From positions 30,416,001 through 30,480,000 of the forward strand of contig JAIVEN010000010.1 of the NCBI GenBank assembly GCA_026686845.1: a stretch of DNA of 64,000 bases, written 5' to 3'. The position numbers were made by a program, and so were the translations under genes. Of the stretch, positions 12,642 to 23,450 are shown piece after piece (position 1 is the stretch's first letter; each line of letters begins with the position of its first letter). This stretch comes from Adenanthera pavonina. Taxonomy: Eukaryota > Streptophyta > Magnoliopsida > Fabales > Fabaceae. The notes under the pieces were generated by a model that saw only the letters and a list, made by a program, of their open reading frames with translations, had not been told where the DNA came from and searched no databases.

Positions 12642-13590
12642 TGTAACACCCTACCTCCTGACATCTTTAGACTTGACCCAAAACCTTACAAATCCAACCA
12701 AACGCAACTCAAACATCTCAAAACAACTCTTCAAATCTTAGAACAACGGAAACGAACCCCAAAAACACCAAAAATTGGGCTGGGGCCGTTACAGTACCGC
12801 TGTGGCTCCGGCTTCCCTTGTTTTTCATCGCCTCTGGGCTCTTTGGCGCCATGGCACCCGTACTGATTTTCTATATCAGCAACTTCCATACACCGTGACG
12901 AACTTCTGACGCACATAACTTTATACTCCGACCTCCGATTAACTTGATTCCAACTCTTACAAGTCAATCTAGTCCCAATCTATCCATAAAACACCAACTT
13001 CACATCAATCCAACTCCGTATGAAGATTCTAAACCCTTGACACCATTTTGACCACTTATTGACCAAAACTCACCACTAACAACCTCCAATTGCCACCAAA
13101 GGCAAATGATCACTCAAAGACCATTCACACAAGTCCAAAACCCCTAAACCAACTCGTCCAAAGAGGTTTCACCTCAAAGGAACCACTTCTCTGAGATTTG
13201 ACTCCTTTGAATCCCAACTCGACAAAACAGGCTACAAGCCCTAAAACACACCAACAAGGCCCAAATCCACTATGGGCTCACAAACACCAACATACTGACT
13301 CTTCAACATCTAAATTGTGTAACCATACATACAACATCCATACAATCCCTATCCATAACCATACATTTATTACAAAACATTCTATCCTACTTGGCTTAAG
13401 ATACATATCCAAAATATACATAAACTACATAGACCTAGTATTCTCACGTCCACTACTACTCCTTCGACTTCTCAGGACTAGTGCCAGAACCGTCACCTAA
13501 AGGTTAGTTCATGGGAGAGGGGTGTGAGACAATGTCTTAGTAACTAGGAACAACCACATACAATATATATATACCGACTCATATAGTTAT
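12642..13590 (-). mobile_element. Solo LTR 2, left part (interrupted by CACTA-1)
   Basis: It starts TGTAACACCC at 12642, and the rest of the LTR resumes at 23451 and ends GGGGTTTTACA at 24974. Flanks are TTGTA (12637-12641) and TTGCA (24975-24979), a 5-bp duplication with one C/T difference. The block at 13518-13545, read on the minus strand, is the same 'ctaagacattgtctcacaccc' type of motif seen on the plus strand in LTR 1, so this LTR points the other way. Without the insertion it is about 2.47 kb. Confidence 0.8.
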
Positions 13591-13605
13591 CACTACGCTA
13601 GAAAA

Positions 13606-13803
13606 GGGTTTTGTAGGCAGTTATTTTTAGCTATTATTGGCGGTTATGAACCGCTTACTATGCGAGTGCCAACGAAAAGTGGACGCTTTTGTAGGCGGTT
13701 AAAACCGCCTACAAAAGTCAACCTTTGTATGCGGTTATATGAATAACCGCATACAAAAGTGGACTTTTGTAGGCGGTTATACAGATAACGGCCTACTAAA
13801 TTT
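13606..13803. repeat. Left subterminal repeats of CACTA-1
   Basis: Repeated GTAGGCGGTT and its complement AACCGCCTAC/ATAACCGC form short palindromes (for example 13692-13713 and 13755-13790). In En/Spm, repeats of this kind in the last few hundred bases are the binding sites of the TNPA accessory protein. The same motif fills the other end at 23155-23425. Confidence 0.9.
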
Positions 13804-15002
13804 ATATATTTTTTAAAAAAAAATTTTGAAAGTAGTTCAGTCTCGTATCAAAATATATGCAACCTGTTAAATCCATTAACAAAAAATAAAATGTATTACA
13901 TTAAGAAGTATTTACAAATTAATATCAATTTACATATCATACATAAACAATACATTGACACTACAAAACGATAAAATAAGAAAAAACAACATCTAAACAA
14001 TGCTTCAAACACCATAAATAAATGTCATATTGCAATACATGAAAATTATCTAGATAGAAGGTTAGGCTGTCGAGCTTCATACAATCCCAAATATGCTATC
14101 CTAGAGCCTCCACCAAAGTCATCCTTCCAAATTTACTCTTAGACGAGCTCCAATCAACTCCCATGAAGAAATTTAAGCTCTTAATATTGGTAATGGCCCT
14201 TTCCTCTAACTAACCAAATACCTACAACACAAAAACGATTCACATTTATATTTTAACCAATGTAATGGCATGGGAATATATATATAGTTAAGAAAGAATA
14301 AGATGTTGAACCAAGATATGCAAATTACCAATTATTTTCTCAATTGAGAATTTTCATTTCAATGAAAATATCAATTAGTACATTGCACTTATTTTCTCAT
14401 AGGAACCTTGCTATATGTTGCTAGCATAATACTAATAACACTGCACTAATGTGTAAACAGAAAATAGACTCCTTAGACAGGAGGTTACATCAAATATAAT
14501 CACAACAATATCTCATACTAGTGCCAATAAGACTCACTCAAAAGTTAACAAACAAACTTCATAGTAATACACCCACTGTGACACAAGAATGACTCACCAA
14601 AATTTATTGGCAACAACACTCTGATTGAGATGAGTTTGATACTAAAGTTCTATGTATTGATCAAAGAAGAGAGAGAGAGAAAGAGAGATACCAAGAACAA
14701 AAACTGCAACTCTCATTCCGCCATGCTTCTGAGGGTTTAAAGGTATGCCTCTCCAACAACAGTGATATATCTTCATTTCTTTCGGATACTCCTTTCTTCC
14801 CTCCATTCTCTCTCTCTTTCTCTCAATATAATCCTGGGCCTCTTATTAAGAAGAAAGAGACAGATCACACAAGTGAGACTTTGGCTATAAAGAAGGCTTC
14901 TTGTCTTACTCTAATGCTTAATTGTCAGGGAAAGATGATGTTTGTTTTTGAATTTATAGTGCCAACCCAAGCACTAATCTCCCCTTAGACTCTAATAGAG
15001 AA

Positions 15003-15034
<32 letters not shown>

Positions 15035-15453
15035 TAATAACAACAACAGAAGGAAAGAAAGAAAGAACGGGCCATGTGAATATAGTCCATCACCAACAGT
15101 TATCCACTTCTGTGTGGAGAAACCTAGCAGCTCCATGAACAATGATACAACAACAACCCATACAGCAGTACATACATAGCTTTCCCAGCAAAATCAAAGC
15201 CCATCCATCATTTGAAGTACAATTTGTTCAACTTAAATTATACTTTATATTACACTTTAGCAATATTCTTAAGAGCCCCAAATGGAAATTAAGAACATTG
15301 GGAGTTAGGACTTCCTCACCAAATGATCCAAAACAGAAAAAGTATGATATAATCTTATAACATATTATAAAACTATATACTTAAAAAGTTTAAAAAGAAA
15401 TCATAAAATACCAGATTTTTCCCAACGGACTCTAGCAACAACAAACTAATCAA
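13804..15453. other. CACTA-1 non-coding 3' part
   Basis: AT-rich DNA between the left subterminal repeats and the stop of the Transposase_24/Ulp1 gene. It holds a purine run (gagagagagaaagagagat, about 14669-14690) and a TAA-type microsatellite (15004-15047). The leucine-rich frame on 14954-15142 is only the translation of that microsatellite. I see no gene. Confidence 0.65.
15004..15047. repeat. (TAA)n microsatellite
   Basis: Ten or more consecutive ATA/TAA triplets, drifting into ACAATAATAACAACAACA at the right end. Confidence 0.95.
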
Positions 15454-18400
15454 TTACACTGATCCCTCCTCATCCTCCTCTCTAGTTAGGTAGATTTCAG
15501 CCACATAATCACTCCACTCTGTGATGACTTCATTGATTTGATTTTTGGATTACTCATCACAGTAGGTATCCGGGAAGTACTATACAAGTTAAAATATCAT
15601 GAAGAAATTAATAAAATGACATTACTAAAAAATGGTCAAAAGTTATAAGCATTAATGTAATTGCATGAAATGGAATTACATACCGTGACCGGGATAGAGC
15701 TTTGGCCATGCATTACGATATCTTTCATGAATTTCAGTACATAATATGCACAATCGATACCATTAGCTTGCTTCGGACACTAAACAAAAATATATATACA
15801 TACATATTATATATGAAGATTAATGTCAATTACAATAAATAATTGCTTAAATATTATTCTATAAATACCTTTATTGATGTCCATTTATATGATTGTTGCT
15901 TCTTGTCATTAAGCCCTCGGTCTGCTCGAAACATCTTCACAGCACTGTTAACCATGAGAAAAGAACATTAATATAAGCATAACTTTGAATTACCATGGAG
16001 ACATATACAAAAGTTAAAAAAAAAAACTTATTCTTACTTGTTGAACATTTCCATCATTTGGATGCGGTTCTCTGGCCCTGTTTGTTTTCCGGAGTCTAAA
16101 TAATATATTTTTGGCTTTACTGGGTTGATGACAATCAACATCCAATGTTCTCTGACGAAAAAATAATTAACATCAACAAATTATAACTGGGCAGTTCACA
16201 ACAACTAAAGTCATCATTTAATATTTTAGCAACAAGTTACTGACCCTTGATGAAAAGGTGCCAAAAATAATACTTCCTTATCGGCTCTTGCCTTGAACAC
16301 ATCCGCAATTTCTTGAGATTGTTCTGTGATCTTCTTCTGGGGCATCAAACCTCTACAAAAAGATGATATATCTTGGGGGTGGAGGAACACAAATTTGCTA
16401 GTAAGATTGGCAGGGACCAAAAATTTTTCATACAAGTACCTAAAATGAAAAAAAAATTGTGTATTAATATCACACTCAAATGAAAGGTTAGTTGGAAAGT
16501 AGTTCATTGATGTTAGTTTGAGTACCTGATGTATATGTTAATATTCGCAGCCCCAAGCCATTGATGATCCACCATGAATAGGATAACTTCTTCGGTGATC
16601 ATTTCAATTATCCTTTTATTATAGATCCCTATATCATACTCAATTTCTATAATCTCCCATTGCCCTATGCTCACTAATCCTTTCAAGTACTTGCGGCTTT
16701 TCCTTAAATTAACATTAGGTATGGGTAGTCTCTTCATCGGTGCAATGATTGACTCTTTGGATTGCCCGGACCCTAGAACACATTTTCCTTTTGCCTATGC
16801 AACAAAGTTGGTCAATTTGGGATGAACTAGTGATTACACAGTAGCAAATTATAATAAAGTGTCAATTGACATACCTGTAAAGATAGAGTAAGGGTAATGA
16901 GGTTCATTGGCCATGCTACATAACTACCCACTGCTTGTCCTACCTTATCCGCATCTTGGGTAGGAATTGGCAATACAGCATTCTCCTCTTTGGGGACATC
17001 AATCGATACTCTCACATGGCCTTCAGGTAGGGCTTGATTGTGAATGACGCCTCCTGTGTTTTCCACATGCCCCTCTGCAACCACACGTCTAGTAGGGCGA
17101 TCCAACCATAATTGACAGTATGATACGCCCTATACCAATAGCAAAAAATAAGTTAAACATGTCGAAAAAAAACTATGAACTTGATTGGAAAAGCAATTAC
17201 CTCAGGGAGATGCTCAAATGGAAGAGGGCAGCTATCCTTGACAATAGGGCTTGTTGATGCGACCTGTGACGACTGTATTTGCTTTAGTACTGCAGCTTGT
17301 GTTTGCACCAAATCTGTCAACATGGCTAATTTTCTCTCCATCTCAAATTGAGTTGCCTCTAATTGAGCAACCTTAGCTGCAGAGTATGACGATGAGCGGC
17401 GTTGAGTCCCAAAATATGCTTTCTTAGAAACGCCAAACCCGGCACCCCTAACACGACTAGGGTGCTCAGGGAGCCCTAATGCCTTGCCTAGCACATCAAG
17501 CCTTACAATGCCTTCAGGCATGGACTCTACAAGGGTAGCCTGTGAAAGTAAAAAAATAATAAGAAATATATTATTTTATAGAAATATATTATAAATGATT
17601 GAAAATGCAAATAATAATGTAAGACTTACAATTTTATCACAAACTTGTTTGACGTTTTCATTGTCAATAATCCCTTCCTTGTTCTTTCTTGATTCTGCCC
17701 ATAGCACATGACGCTTGGTTAAAGGGCCACCTTCAGATCCCTTTTGAGAATGCTGTGTAATAACATAAATAACTTATTTGTAAGTATTTATAAGGAAAAT
17801 ATATTCATATAAATAAGATCTATAGACACGTACCATCTTATCCTCTATACCCGAGTATCCAAGATGGCCAGCTCTATAAGGGTATTGTTGACACTTGGCC
17901 CTTTCACTATTTTGCTGACTTAGTATCTGTAAAAAACAAAAATCTGAAATGAAATAGCTAAACACATATGGCATTAGAATAGAATTAACAACTAACATGT
18001 AAAAAAGGATTACTTTGAAAGATTGCTCACGGCGGATACCCGTAAAAACATCCCAGTCTTCTTGCTTTATGTGAACTTCAAATAATGGAGGTGAATGCTC
18101 AAGGATGTTACCATCTGGATCTCTCAAAAATCTTTTTGTAAGGATATATCGAAAAGCTCGCATCGATACTCCAGCCTTCTTATATATGAAATCTCTATGG
18201 CACTCATCGATGTCAAATCCCAACTGCAAAACAAAGTACCAAGATTAATTATAATAAGTATAACCACATAGGAAAAAAACATTACAAGATAATTATAATA
18301 AGCTGTTTACCGCTATATCCTTGAAAATCAAGTCTTTCATAGCCTCAGGGACTTTCCTCCAGTCCTTCCATTGGCTACTTGCTATAGGCACATTCATCTT

Positions 18401-18628
18401 CGCAGCTATTCCAATATAGCTACTTAATTTTTTTCCACCATCTTTTATTGGGTGGCCTATACGATTCCACACCACATGGATCTTCTGACCACTATCTCTT
18501 GCCTGTGAGACCTCTTTCAAGACGGTCAACCCACGATGATGCTTCTCTAACTCTTTCTCAACCCGTTTGTTAACATTACTGGGATCCACATTCGTTGGAT
18601 CACTATCATAATCAGAAGAGGAAGACAT
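15454..18628 (-). CDS. CACTA-1 ORF2: Transposase_24 / Ulp1 (C48) peptidase fusion, 12 exons
   Basis: I can trace 12 exons with GT-AG borders that stay in phase (minus strand, plus coordinates): 18311-18628, 18014-18223, 17834-17926, 17630-17752, 17201-17539, 16875-17129, 16526-16794, 16245-16439, 16038-16151, 15869-15944, 15684-15779, 15454-15579. The N-terminal part (SSYIGIAAKMNVPIA, SQWKDWRKVPEAMKDLIFKD) matches plant Transposase_24, found in CACTA second genes. About residues 315-345 look coiled-coil (LEATQFEMERKLAMLTDLVQ). The C-terminal part is a Ulp1 SUMO-peptidase fold with a full triad: His in EHWMLIVI (codon 16145-16147), Asp in YYLDSG, Cys in NGIDCAYYV (15750-15752), plus the oxyanion Gln in CPKQ. 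An in-frame TAA in the last exon, ten codons in, removes about the last 30 residues, giving roughly 705. Otherwise it is intact. The role in transposition is unknown. Confidence 0.88.
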
Positions 18629-18660
18629 TTACCTTTAATATCAATCAAACAAACAAGACA

Positions 18661-20393
18661 TTAATACATAGAAAGGAAAATAACAAGATTTAGGCAAAAG
18701 TTCGCACAAATAAAATGAATAACACAACTAGTAAAAAATTCAAACACACAAAATTCAAACTCAAACCTTTTCTTCTTTCTGGTTTGTCTTCTCTTTATGA
18801 TCCAAATACCCTCTTGATGATCATCTCTCACATACAAGGCATCATCTCCAGTATAATCAGTATCAATTGATGTCCCTACAAAAGGATCATCCTCAATATC
18901 TGCATCTTGATGACTTTCAATATCTTTTTGGTTGTCAATTATTTTATTTGTTAACATAACAATAGACAACTTCTTATTAGCAGGATCGGAGACAAAAAAC
19001 ACCTGTTGAGCTTGGGATGCTAGAATAAAAGGTTCATCTCTATACCCCACCTTGTTAAGATCCACTTGAATGAACCCTGTTTGATCAACTCGAAGACCAT
19101 TTTTGTTGTCAACCCACTTACAACGAAAGACTGGTACCCGAAACAAGATATAATTCAATTCCCATATGCGATCAATTACCCCAAAGTATGTCATATTTGC
19201 AAAAATAGGGTTTTTGTCTTTGACACTAGAAATATGCATTGATTGAGCTATAAGAGTTACCCCACTATTTTGCATTGTGCTCCGATCATCCTGCTCTTTC
19301 GTATAGAATGTGTAGTCGTTAATAAGATAACCGTTGTAAGATATGACACGCATGCTTGGACCGTTAGCTAACCATCGTAACCTTTCTGAAACTGAACCAG
19401 GATTTCTCTCCACCTCCAAAATAATGTGATGTCTCAACCAATTTATAAAAACCTGATTGTGTTCCTTTGATATCCAACTCTCATTCTTGTAGGGGTTTAA
19501 ACTTCTAAGTTTCTCCTTGTGCATTTCCACATATAGCTCAACCTCATCGGAGTTATGCAGAACATACAAATGAGCTTGCTCCCACTGTGTCCTGGAGATG
19601 CTAACTATATCATTTCCAAGAATCCTTTCCCCATCTGTTCTCCCAATGTGACGAGACTTTGGAAGCCCAATATGATCAACATTGGATAAGTATTCAGTAC
19701 AGAATTCAATAGCTTCTTCAGCTATGTACCATTCAACAATAAAACCCTCTGGTCTACTTTGGTTTTTCACATATCCTTTTAATACCTTCATGTAACGCTC
19801 AATAGGGTACATCCATCTCATATAAGCTGGGCCACACAATTATGTCTCTCTAACTAAGTGAACTGTTAGGTGAATCATCATGTCAAAAAATGAAGGCAGG
19901 AAATACATCTCAAGTTCGCACAAAGTCACAACAATTTGTCTTTGCAACCTTGGCAACTTAACGGGGTCAATCACTTTGCTACAAATGGATTTGAAGAATA
20001 AACATAATTTTGTGATTGTGCCTCGAACCTTTTTGGGCAAAATAGATCGGATAGCGACCGGCATCAAATTCTCCAATAGAACATGGCAATCATGAGACTT
20101 TAAGCCCTTCAACTTCAAGTCTTTCATAGATACAAGGTTCCTAATGTTTGACGAGTATCCCTCTGGGACCTTAACTCCATTAAGAAACTCACAAAAAGTG
20201 ATTTTCTCCTTTCTAGAGAGAGTATATACTGCAGGAGGTAGATAAGTATGGCATTTCCCCTTCACCGATGCCAATTCTCCTCTTATTCCCATTGCAACCA
20301 AGTCCAACCTTGCCTTAACGCCATCTTTGGTCTTTCCCGGCACATTAAGCAACGTACCAATGATGCTATCACATACTATCCCCTTTAGTTTAG
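18661..20393 (-). pseudogene. TNP2 transposase, C-terminal remnant (DUF4218 + DUF4216)
   Basis: TNP2 (TnpD-like) is the CACTA transposase. Visible parts are KTKDGVKARLDLVAMGIRGE, GLKSHDCHVLLENLMPVAIR and FFKSICSKVIDPVKLPRLQ, then after a single in-frame TAA (about 19840) CGPAYMRWMYPIERYMKVLK and EEAIEFC (DUF4218). Further on are VPVFRCKWVDN and FILASQAQQVFFVSDP (DUF4216). The frame continues upstream of 20352 to about 20393, where another stop or a lost splice site ends it. The central catalytic Transposase_21 domain and the N terminus are absent; in their place is non-coding DNA and the IF-2 capture. It lies 33 bases upstream of ORF2 on the same strand, the usual CACTA gene order. Confidence 0.9.
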
Positions 20394-21479
20394 CCCCTTA
20401 TTTTGCTGCCTCAAAGCTTCTAAATTAAAAAGCTAATTGAAATAGCTAATATGTAATAACCACAATGACATGTTCAACCTGCATTACATAAGAGTATAAA
20501 GTTAAGAAAAATTTCTAAACTAGTTTAATATATGAAAGTGTTAAAATTTGACTCAACAAAGATTTAGGGGGCTAAGGGAAGTTTAGATCATGACATGAAT
20601 ATGATGAATTCAATGAGTTAATAATGGTTCTATATGCTTGATGACGTCTTACAAATGACATTAAGATGATGAGAATGTAAGAACACAAGTTATATAGTAA
20701 AGTAGTAAATTGAAACCTAAAATGGCCAAGGCCCATACATGTTGATTTAAATAAGTCGAGAAGTCAATTTAAGATTTAAACCATATTATATTTGTTAAAC
20801 TAGGTGTATATGCTATATGAATAAGAAAAAATATGTCTGTGATGAGAAATCTCAATGAAATGCAAGTTTGGACACTAAAAAATTTAAAACAGGACATAAA
20901 TGAACAGTAAAGTGAATGTCTTACTATAAGAGTTAAGTTAGTTTAAAATTTTTTAAGAGAAAATATTAAGAATCTATATATGATATAAATATTATATTTA
21001 ATATATATCAAATACATGCATGTCTTCTTATATTATCAATGTTTTATAGCTTATTATTATCAATTATCATTATCGTATCAATTTATAAAAATCTTACATT
21101 TATTTATAATTATAATTATAATATTTTACTAAACTAAAATATTAAGTAATTAAATAAATTAATAATTATACTAATGTTAATTAATAAATTAAAATACTTA
21201 TTATTTTTCTTTTTTTAAATTTAATTTCAGTAATTAAAATTAGGGTGGGTAAGTTTTAAAAATTTTGCACTTATTATACATTATAAATAATATAATTTAA
21301 TATGTAAGAATAGTTTATTTGTTGGCCAAAAAAAAGTTGCACAATTTATTTATTTATTTAATGTTTTTGCCCACGGAGTTTTAAATATGGAGTAGAAGAA
21401 AGGTGCTTTAGAAGCCACGAATTAAAAATAAAACAAAGAAAGAAAGAGAGAGAAATCCTAATCACATGAACAAATTTTG
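20394..21479. other. CACTA-1 AT-rich non-coding stretch
   Basis: Very AT-rich (notably 20940-21370), with no coding signal. It replaces the region where the catalytic part of TNP2 should be. Confidence 0.6.
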
Positions 21480-21916
21480 ACAGGCGGAGAACCATCCACA
21501 CATTCCCAATTGTCTCAGCTTCTCCGGCCCACACTATATATTATCCCTCCCTCCCAACAACCTCAGCCTCAAAATAACATCCATATTTCCTTCCTTTCTT
21601 GCTCCCCTCTTCCATCTACACACCCACGCGTTGCTTCTATAATTGGGATGTCACTACGCAGTACCCTGAACAGGTTGTGCCTCTAATTGACACAGTTTCA
21701 ATCTTTGTAGTCGAGGTATCATACCTTGCTTATTTTATTAAGGGCAGTGATATATTGCTCTTAATTTATCTGTTTTCTGAGGTTTTTTGTTTCAGGGTAG
21801 GTTAAATTATTTAGTAGGTTATAATTCCAATTCACTGAAACTTAAACAGAGTGTAGAATGAGGAATTGCTAGGTGTGAGAACATTTAGAACCTATTGTGT
21901 TGTTGTTGGGAGTTCA
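21480..21916 (+). pseudogene. Captured 5' leader and intron next to the IF-2 fragment
   Basis: This stretch looks like a plant 5' UTR: pyrimidine-rich (ctccggcccac, ccctccctcccaac, tcttgctcccctcttcc). It is followed by a credible intron with donor GTATC at 21716 and acceptor TTTCAG at 21790-21795, then more leader up to the ATG at 21917. Its position suggests the capture took the leader, its intron and the first coding exon of the IF-2 gene. The intron call rests only on splice consensus. Confidence 0.55.
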
Positions 21917-22493
21917 ATGCTTATAATGGTGGGCAACGCTCAAGGAGCAATAGCTTCTCTTGCTTCCCCAGTCAGTTTGGGAGGTCTAGTTGGAGCAAGT
22001 TCCTCTGGAAGGACCCACTCGTTTGGAAGGAGAGTTTCCCTGTCTGGAGGAAACTTTAAGGGTAGAAGGACATGGCATTGTGTCTCCTTCCCTTTGTAGA
22101 TATTCAGTGAGTACGACTGATTTCATATCTGACCAAGGCAATACAGTGTCCCTTGACTCTAACGGTGATAGAGGGAATACAGTTACTGGAGATAATAGTG
22201 ATGGTTTTGTCCTTAAGCCTCCTCCAAAGTCGGTATTGAAGTCTTTAGAGACCAAGGGTAACTCCATGTTAGGTACAAATTCTGAAGGGTGGGATCCCTC
22301 CAAAGCTACTAAGCAATTTGGAAATGAAAAATTAGATGATGTAGAAGAGAGAAATAAGGTGATTGAGTCACTTGGAGAGGTGTTGGAGAAGGCTGAAAAG
22401 CTGGAAAATTCGAAGTTGGATGGCAAAAGAAATAATGGACCAGCAAATAAACCAACAAAATCTAACACAGTCACTACTCCGAAGACTGAATAA
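21917..22493 (+). pseudogene. Captured N-terminal part of plastid translation initiation factor IF-2
   Basis: The frame from ATG 21917 reads SLASPVSLGGLVGASSS and GRRVSLSGGNFKGRRTWHC, a chloroplast transit-peptide style start. After a frame change near 22073-22083 it continues LCRYSVSTTDFISDQGN, VSLDSN, GFVLKPPPKSVLK and EERNKVIESLGEVLEKAEKL. From memory this order of motifs is that of nuclear-encoded chloroplast IF-2 (Arabidopsis FUG1, infB-type), which brings fMet-tRNA to plastid ribosomes. Only about the first 190 codons are present: no G domain. It sits antisense to the transposon genes. A small insertion breaks the frame, and homology fades before the TAA at 22491-22493. An antisense frame covering the same bases (21986-22474) is a shadow. 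Confidence 0.85.
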
Positions 22494-23154
22494 TGGTTCT
22501 AAAAGTGAGAACATTCCTGCCACTATATATTTCCAGCTTAGAATATAACCCTTTCAACAGAGCAACTACGAATCCTAAGCAATAATAATGATTTGGATTT
22601 AGGAACACATCTCATATAGGCATTTTAGCAAACACCTAGAAGGCATACGTTGAATCATGAGCAGGGATGACGAATGGAAGGAGAAATTGATGGGAAACAA
22701 AAAAGTGGAGGTGAGGTGCTGACCTGTAGGAGTTCAAAATAGTTGGGTTCTCTGGTAACCAGAGATTGCAAGCACGAACGAACTTGGACTACTCATCAAC
22801 ATAGCGCACGGAAGCCACAAAACTCGAACAAGTACACGGACACAAACACGAACACGAACACGAAGATGGAGAGCACGAACACAAAGCTTGACAAGCCACC
22901 AACGCAGAATGCTGCAGGAGACAGAGCAAGCAAGCAAGCACAGAACCTCAAGATCTCCATTGGAGACAGAGCGAATATGGACACGAACTCTTGAAGAAGC
23001 CGCAGAATGCTTACCCGAACTTGAAGAAGCCGCAAAATGCTCACACGAACTTGAAGAAGCCGCAGAATCAAAGGGAGAGAACTTCTGTGGAGTCAGTAAC
23101 GAGGCCGATGGGAATAGCTCAAAAGTGATGTAATAGGGCAGAGTACAACAAAAG
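22494..23154. other. CACTA-1 segment between IF-2 capture and right subterminal repeats
   Basis: No recognised gene. Two small repeats are present: a run of acgaacac units at about 22835-22862, and three exact-period 30-bp units at 22990, 23020 and 23050 (separate entry). The long overlapping frames here (22734-23180 minus, 22743-22994 plus, 22888-23133 plus) come from this low-complexity DNA. It could be a second captured fragment, but I recognise nothing. Confidence 0.5.
22985..23074. repeat. Three tandem 30-bp units
   Basis: The core cttgaagaagccgcagaatg recurs with a period of exactly 30 bp at 22990, 23020 and 23050, with one or two differences between copies. Confidence 0.9.
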
Positions 23155-23428
23155 TAGGCGGTTATAACAAATAACCGCATACTTTTGGTTTTATTAATTT
23201 AATTAATATTATTATAATTAAATAAAAGTAGGCGGTTATTAAAATAATCGCCTACTATGTTATTAATTTTTTTTTTGCTATTTGATAATAAATTTGTAGG
23301 CGGTTATGTAATAAACCGCCTACAAATACTACTTTTTGTAGGCGGTTATTTAAATAACCGCCTACAAATCCCCCAGGCATATTTTTTTAAACGTTTTTTA
23401 ATATAACCGCCTACTATTAGGGGTCTAT
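23155..23428. repeat. Right subterminal repeats of CACTA-1
   Basis: GTAGGCGGTTAT and ATAACCGCCTAC alternate as short palindromes (for example 23228-23255, 23297-23324 and 23337-23368), the same motif as at 13606-13803. These are the expected accessory-protein binding sites near the transposon's 5' end, where its promoter would also lie. Confidence 0.9.
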
Positions 23429-23450
23429 TATTTTCAAATCTGGCGTAGTG

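Larger units (their letters stand above)
13591..23450 (-). mobile_element. CACTA-1: En/Spm-like DNA transposon, 9.86 kb
   Basis: The ends are CACTACGCTAGAAAAGGG at 13591 and ...TGGCGTAGTG at 23441-23450, which are inverted copies. Flanking triplets are TAT (13588-13590) and CAT (23451-23453), the expected 3-bp duplication with one C/T change. Subterminal GTAGGCGGTTAT palindromes fill both ends. Inside, on the minus strand, are a TNP2 transposase remnant (18661-20393) and a spliced Transposase_24/Ulp1 gene (15454-18628); on the plus strand is a captured IF-2 gene piece (21480-22493). The TNP2 catalytic domain is missing, so the copy cannot move on its own, though ends and subterminal sites look usable by a related transposase. 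Confidence 0.95.

Noticed and set aside
14954..15142. Leucine-rich open frame as a membrane protein
   Set aside because: The leucine run is the translation of the (TAA)n microsatellite read on the minus strand.
21986..22474. 162-codon frame antisense to the IF-2 fragment
   Set aside because: It has no known domain and exists because the sense frame is coding-like; the sense strand has the recognisable protein.
22734..23180. Overlapping long frames on both strands
   Set aside because: They arise from cgaaca-type and 30-bp low-complexity repeats that remove stops from several frames.
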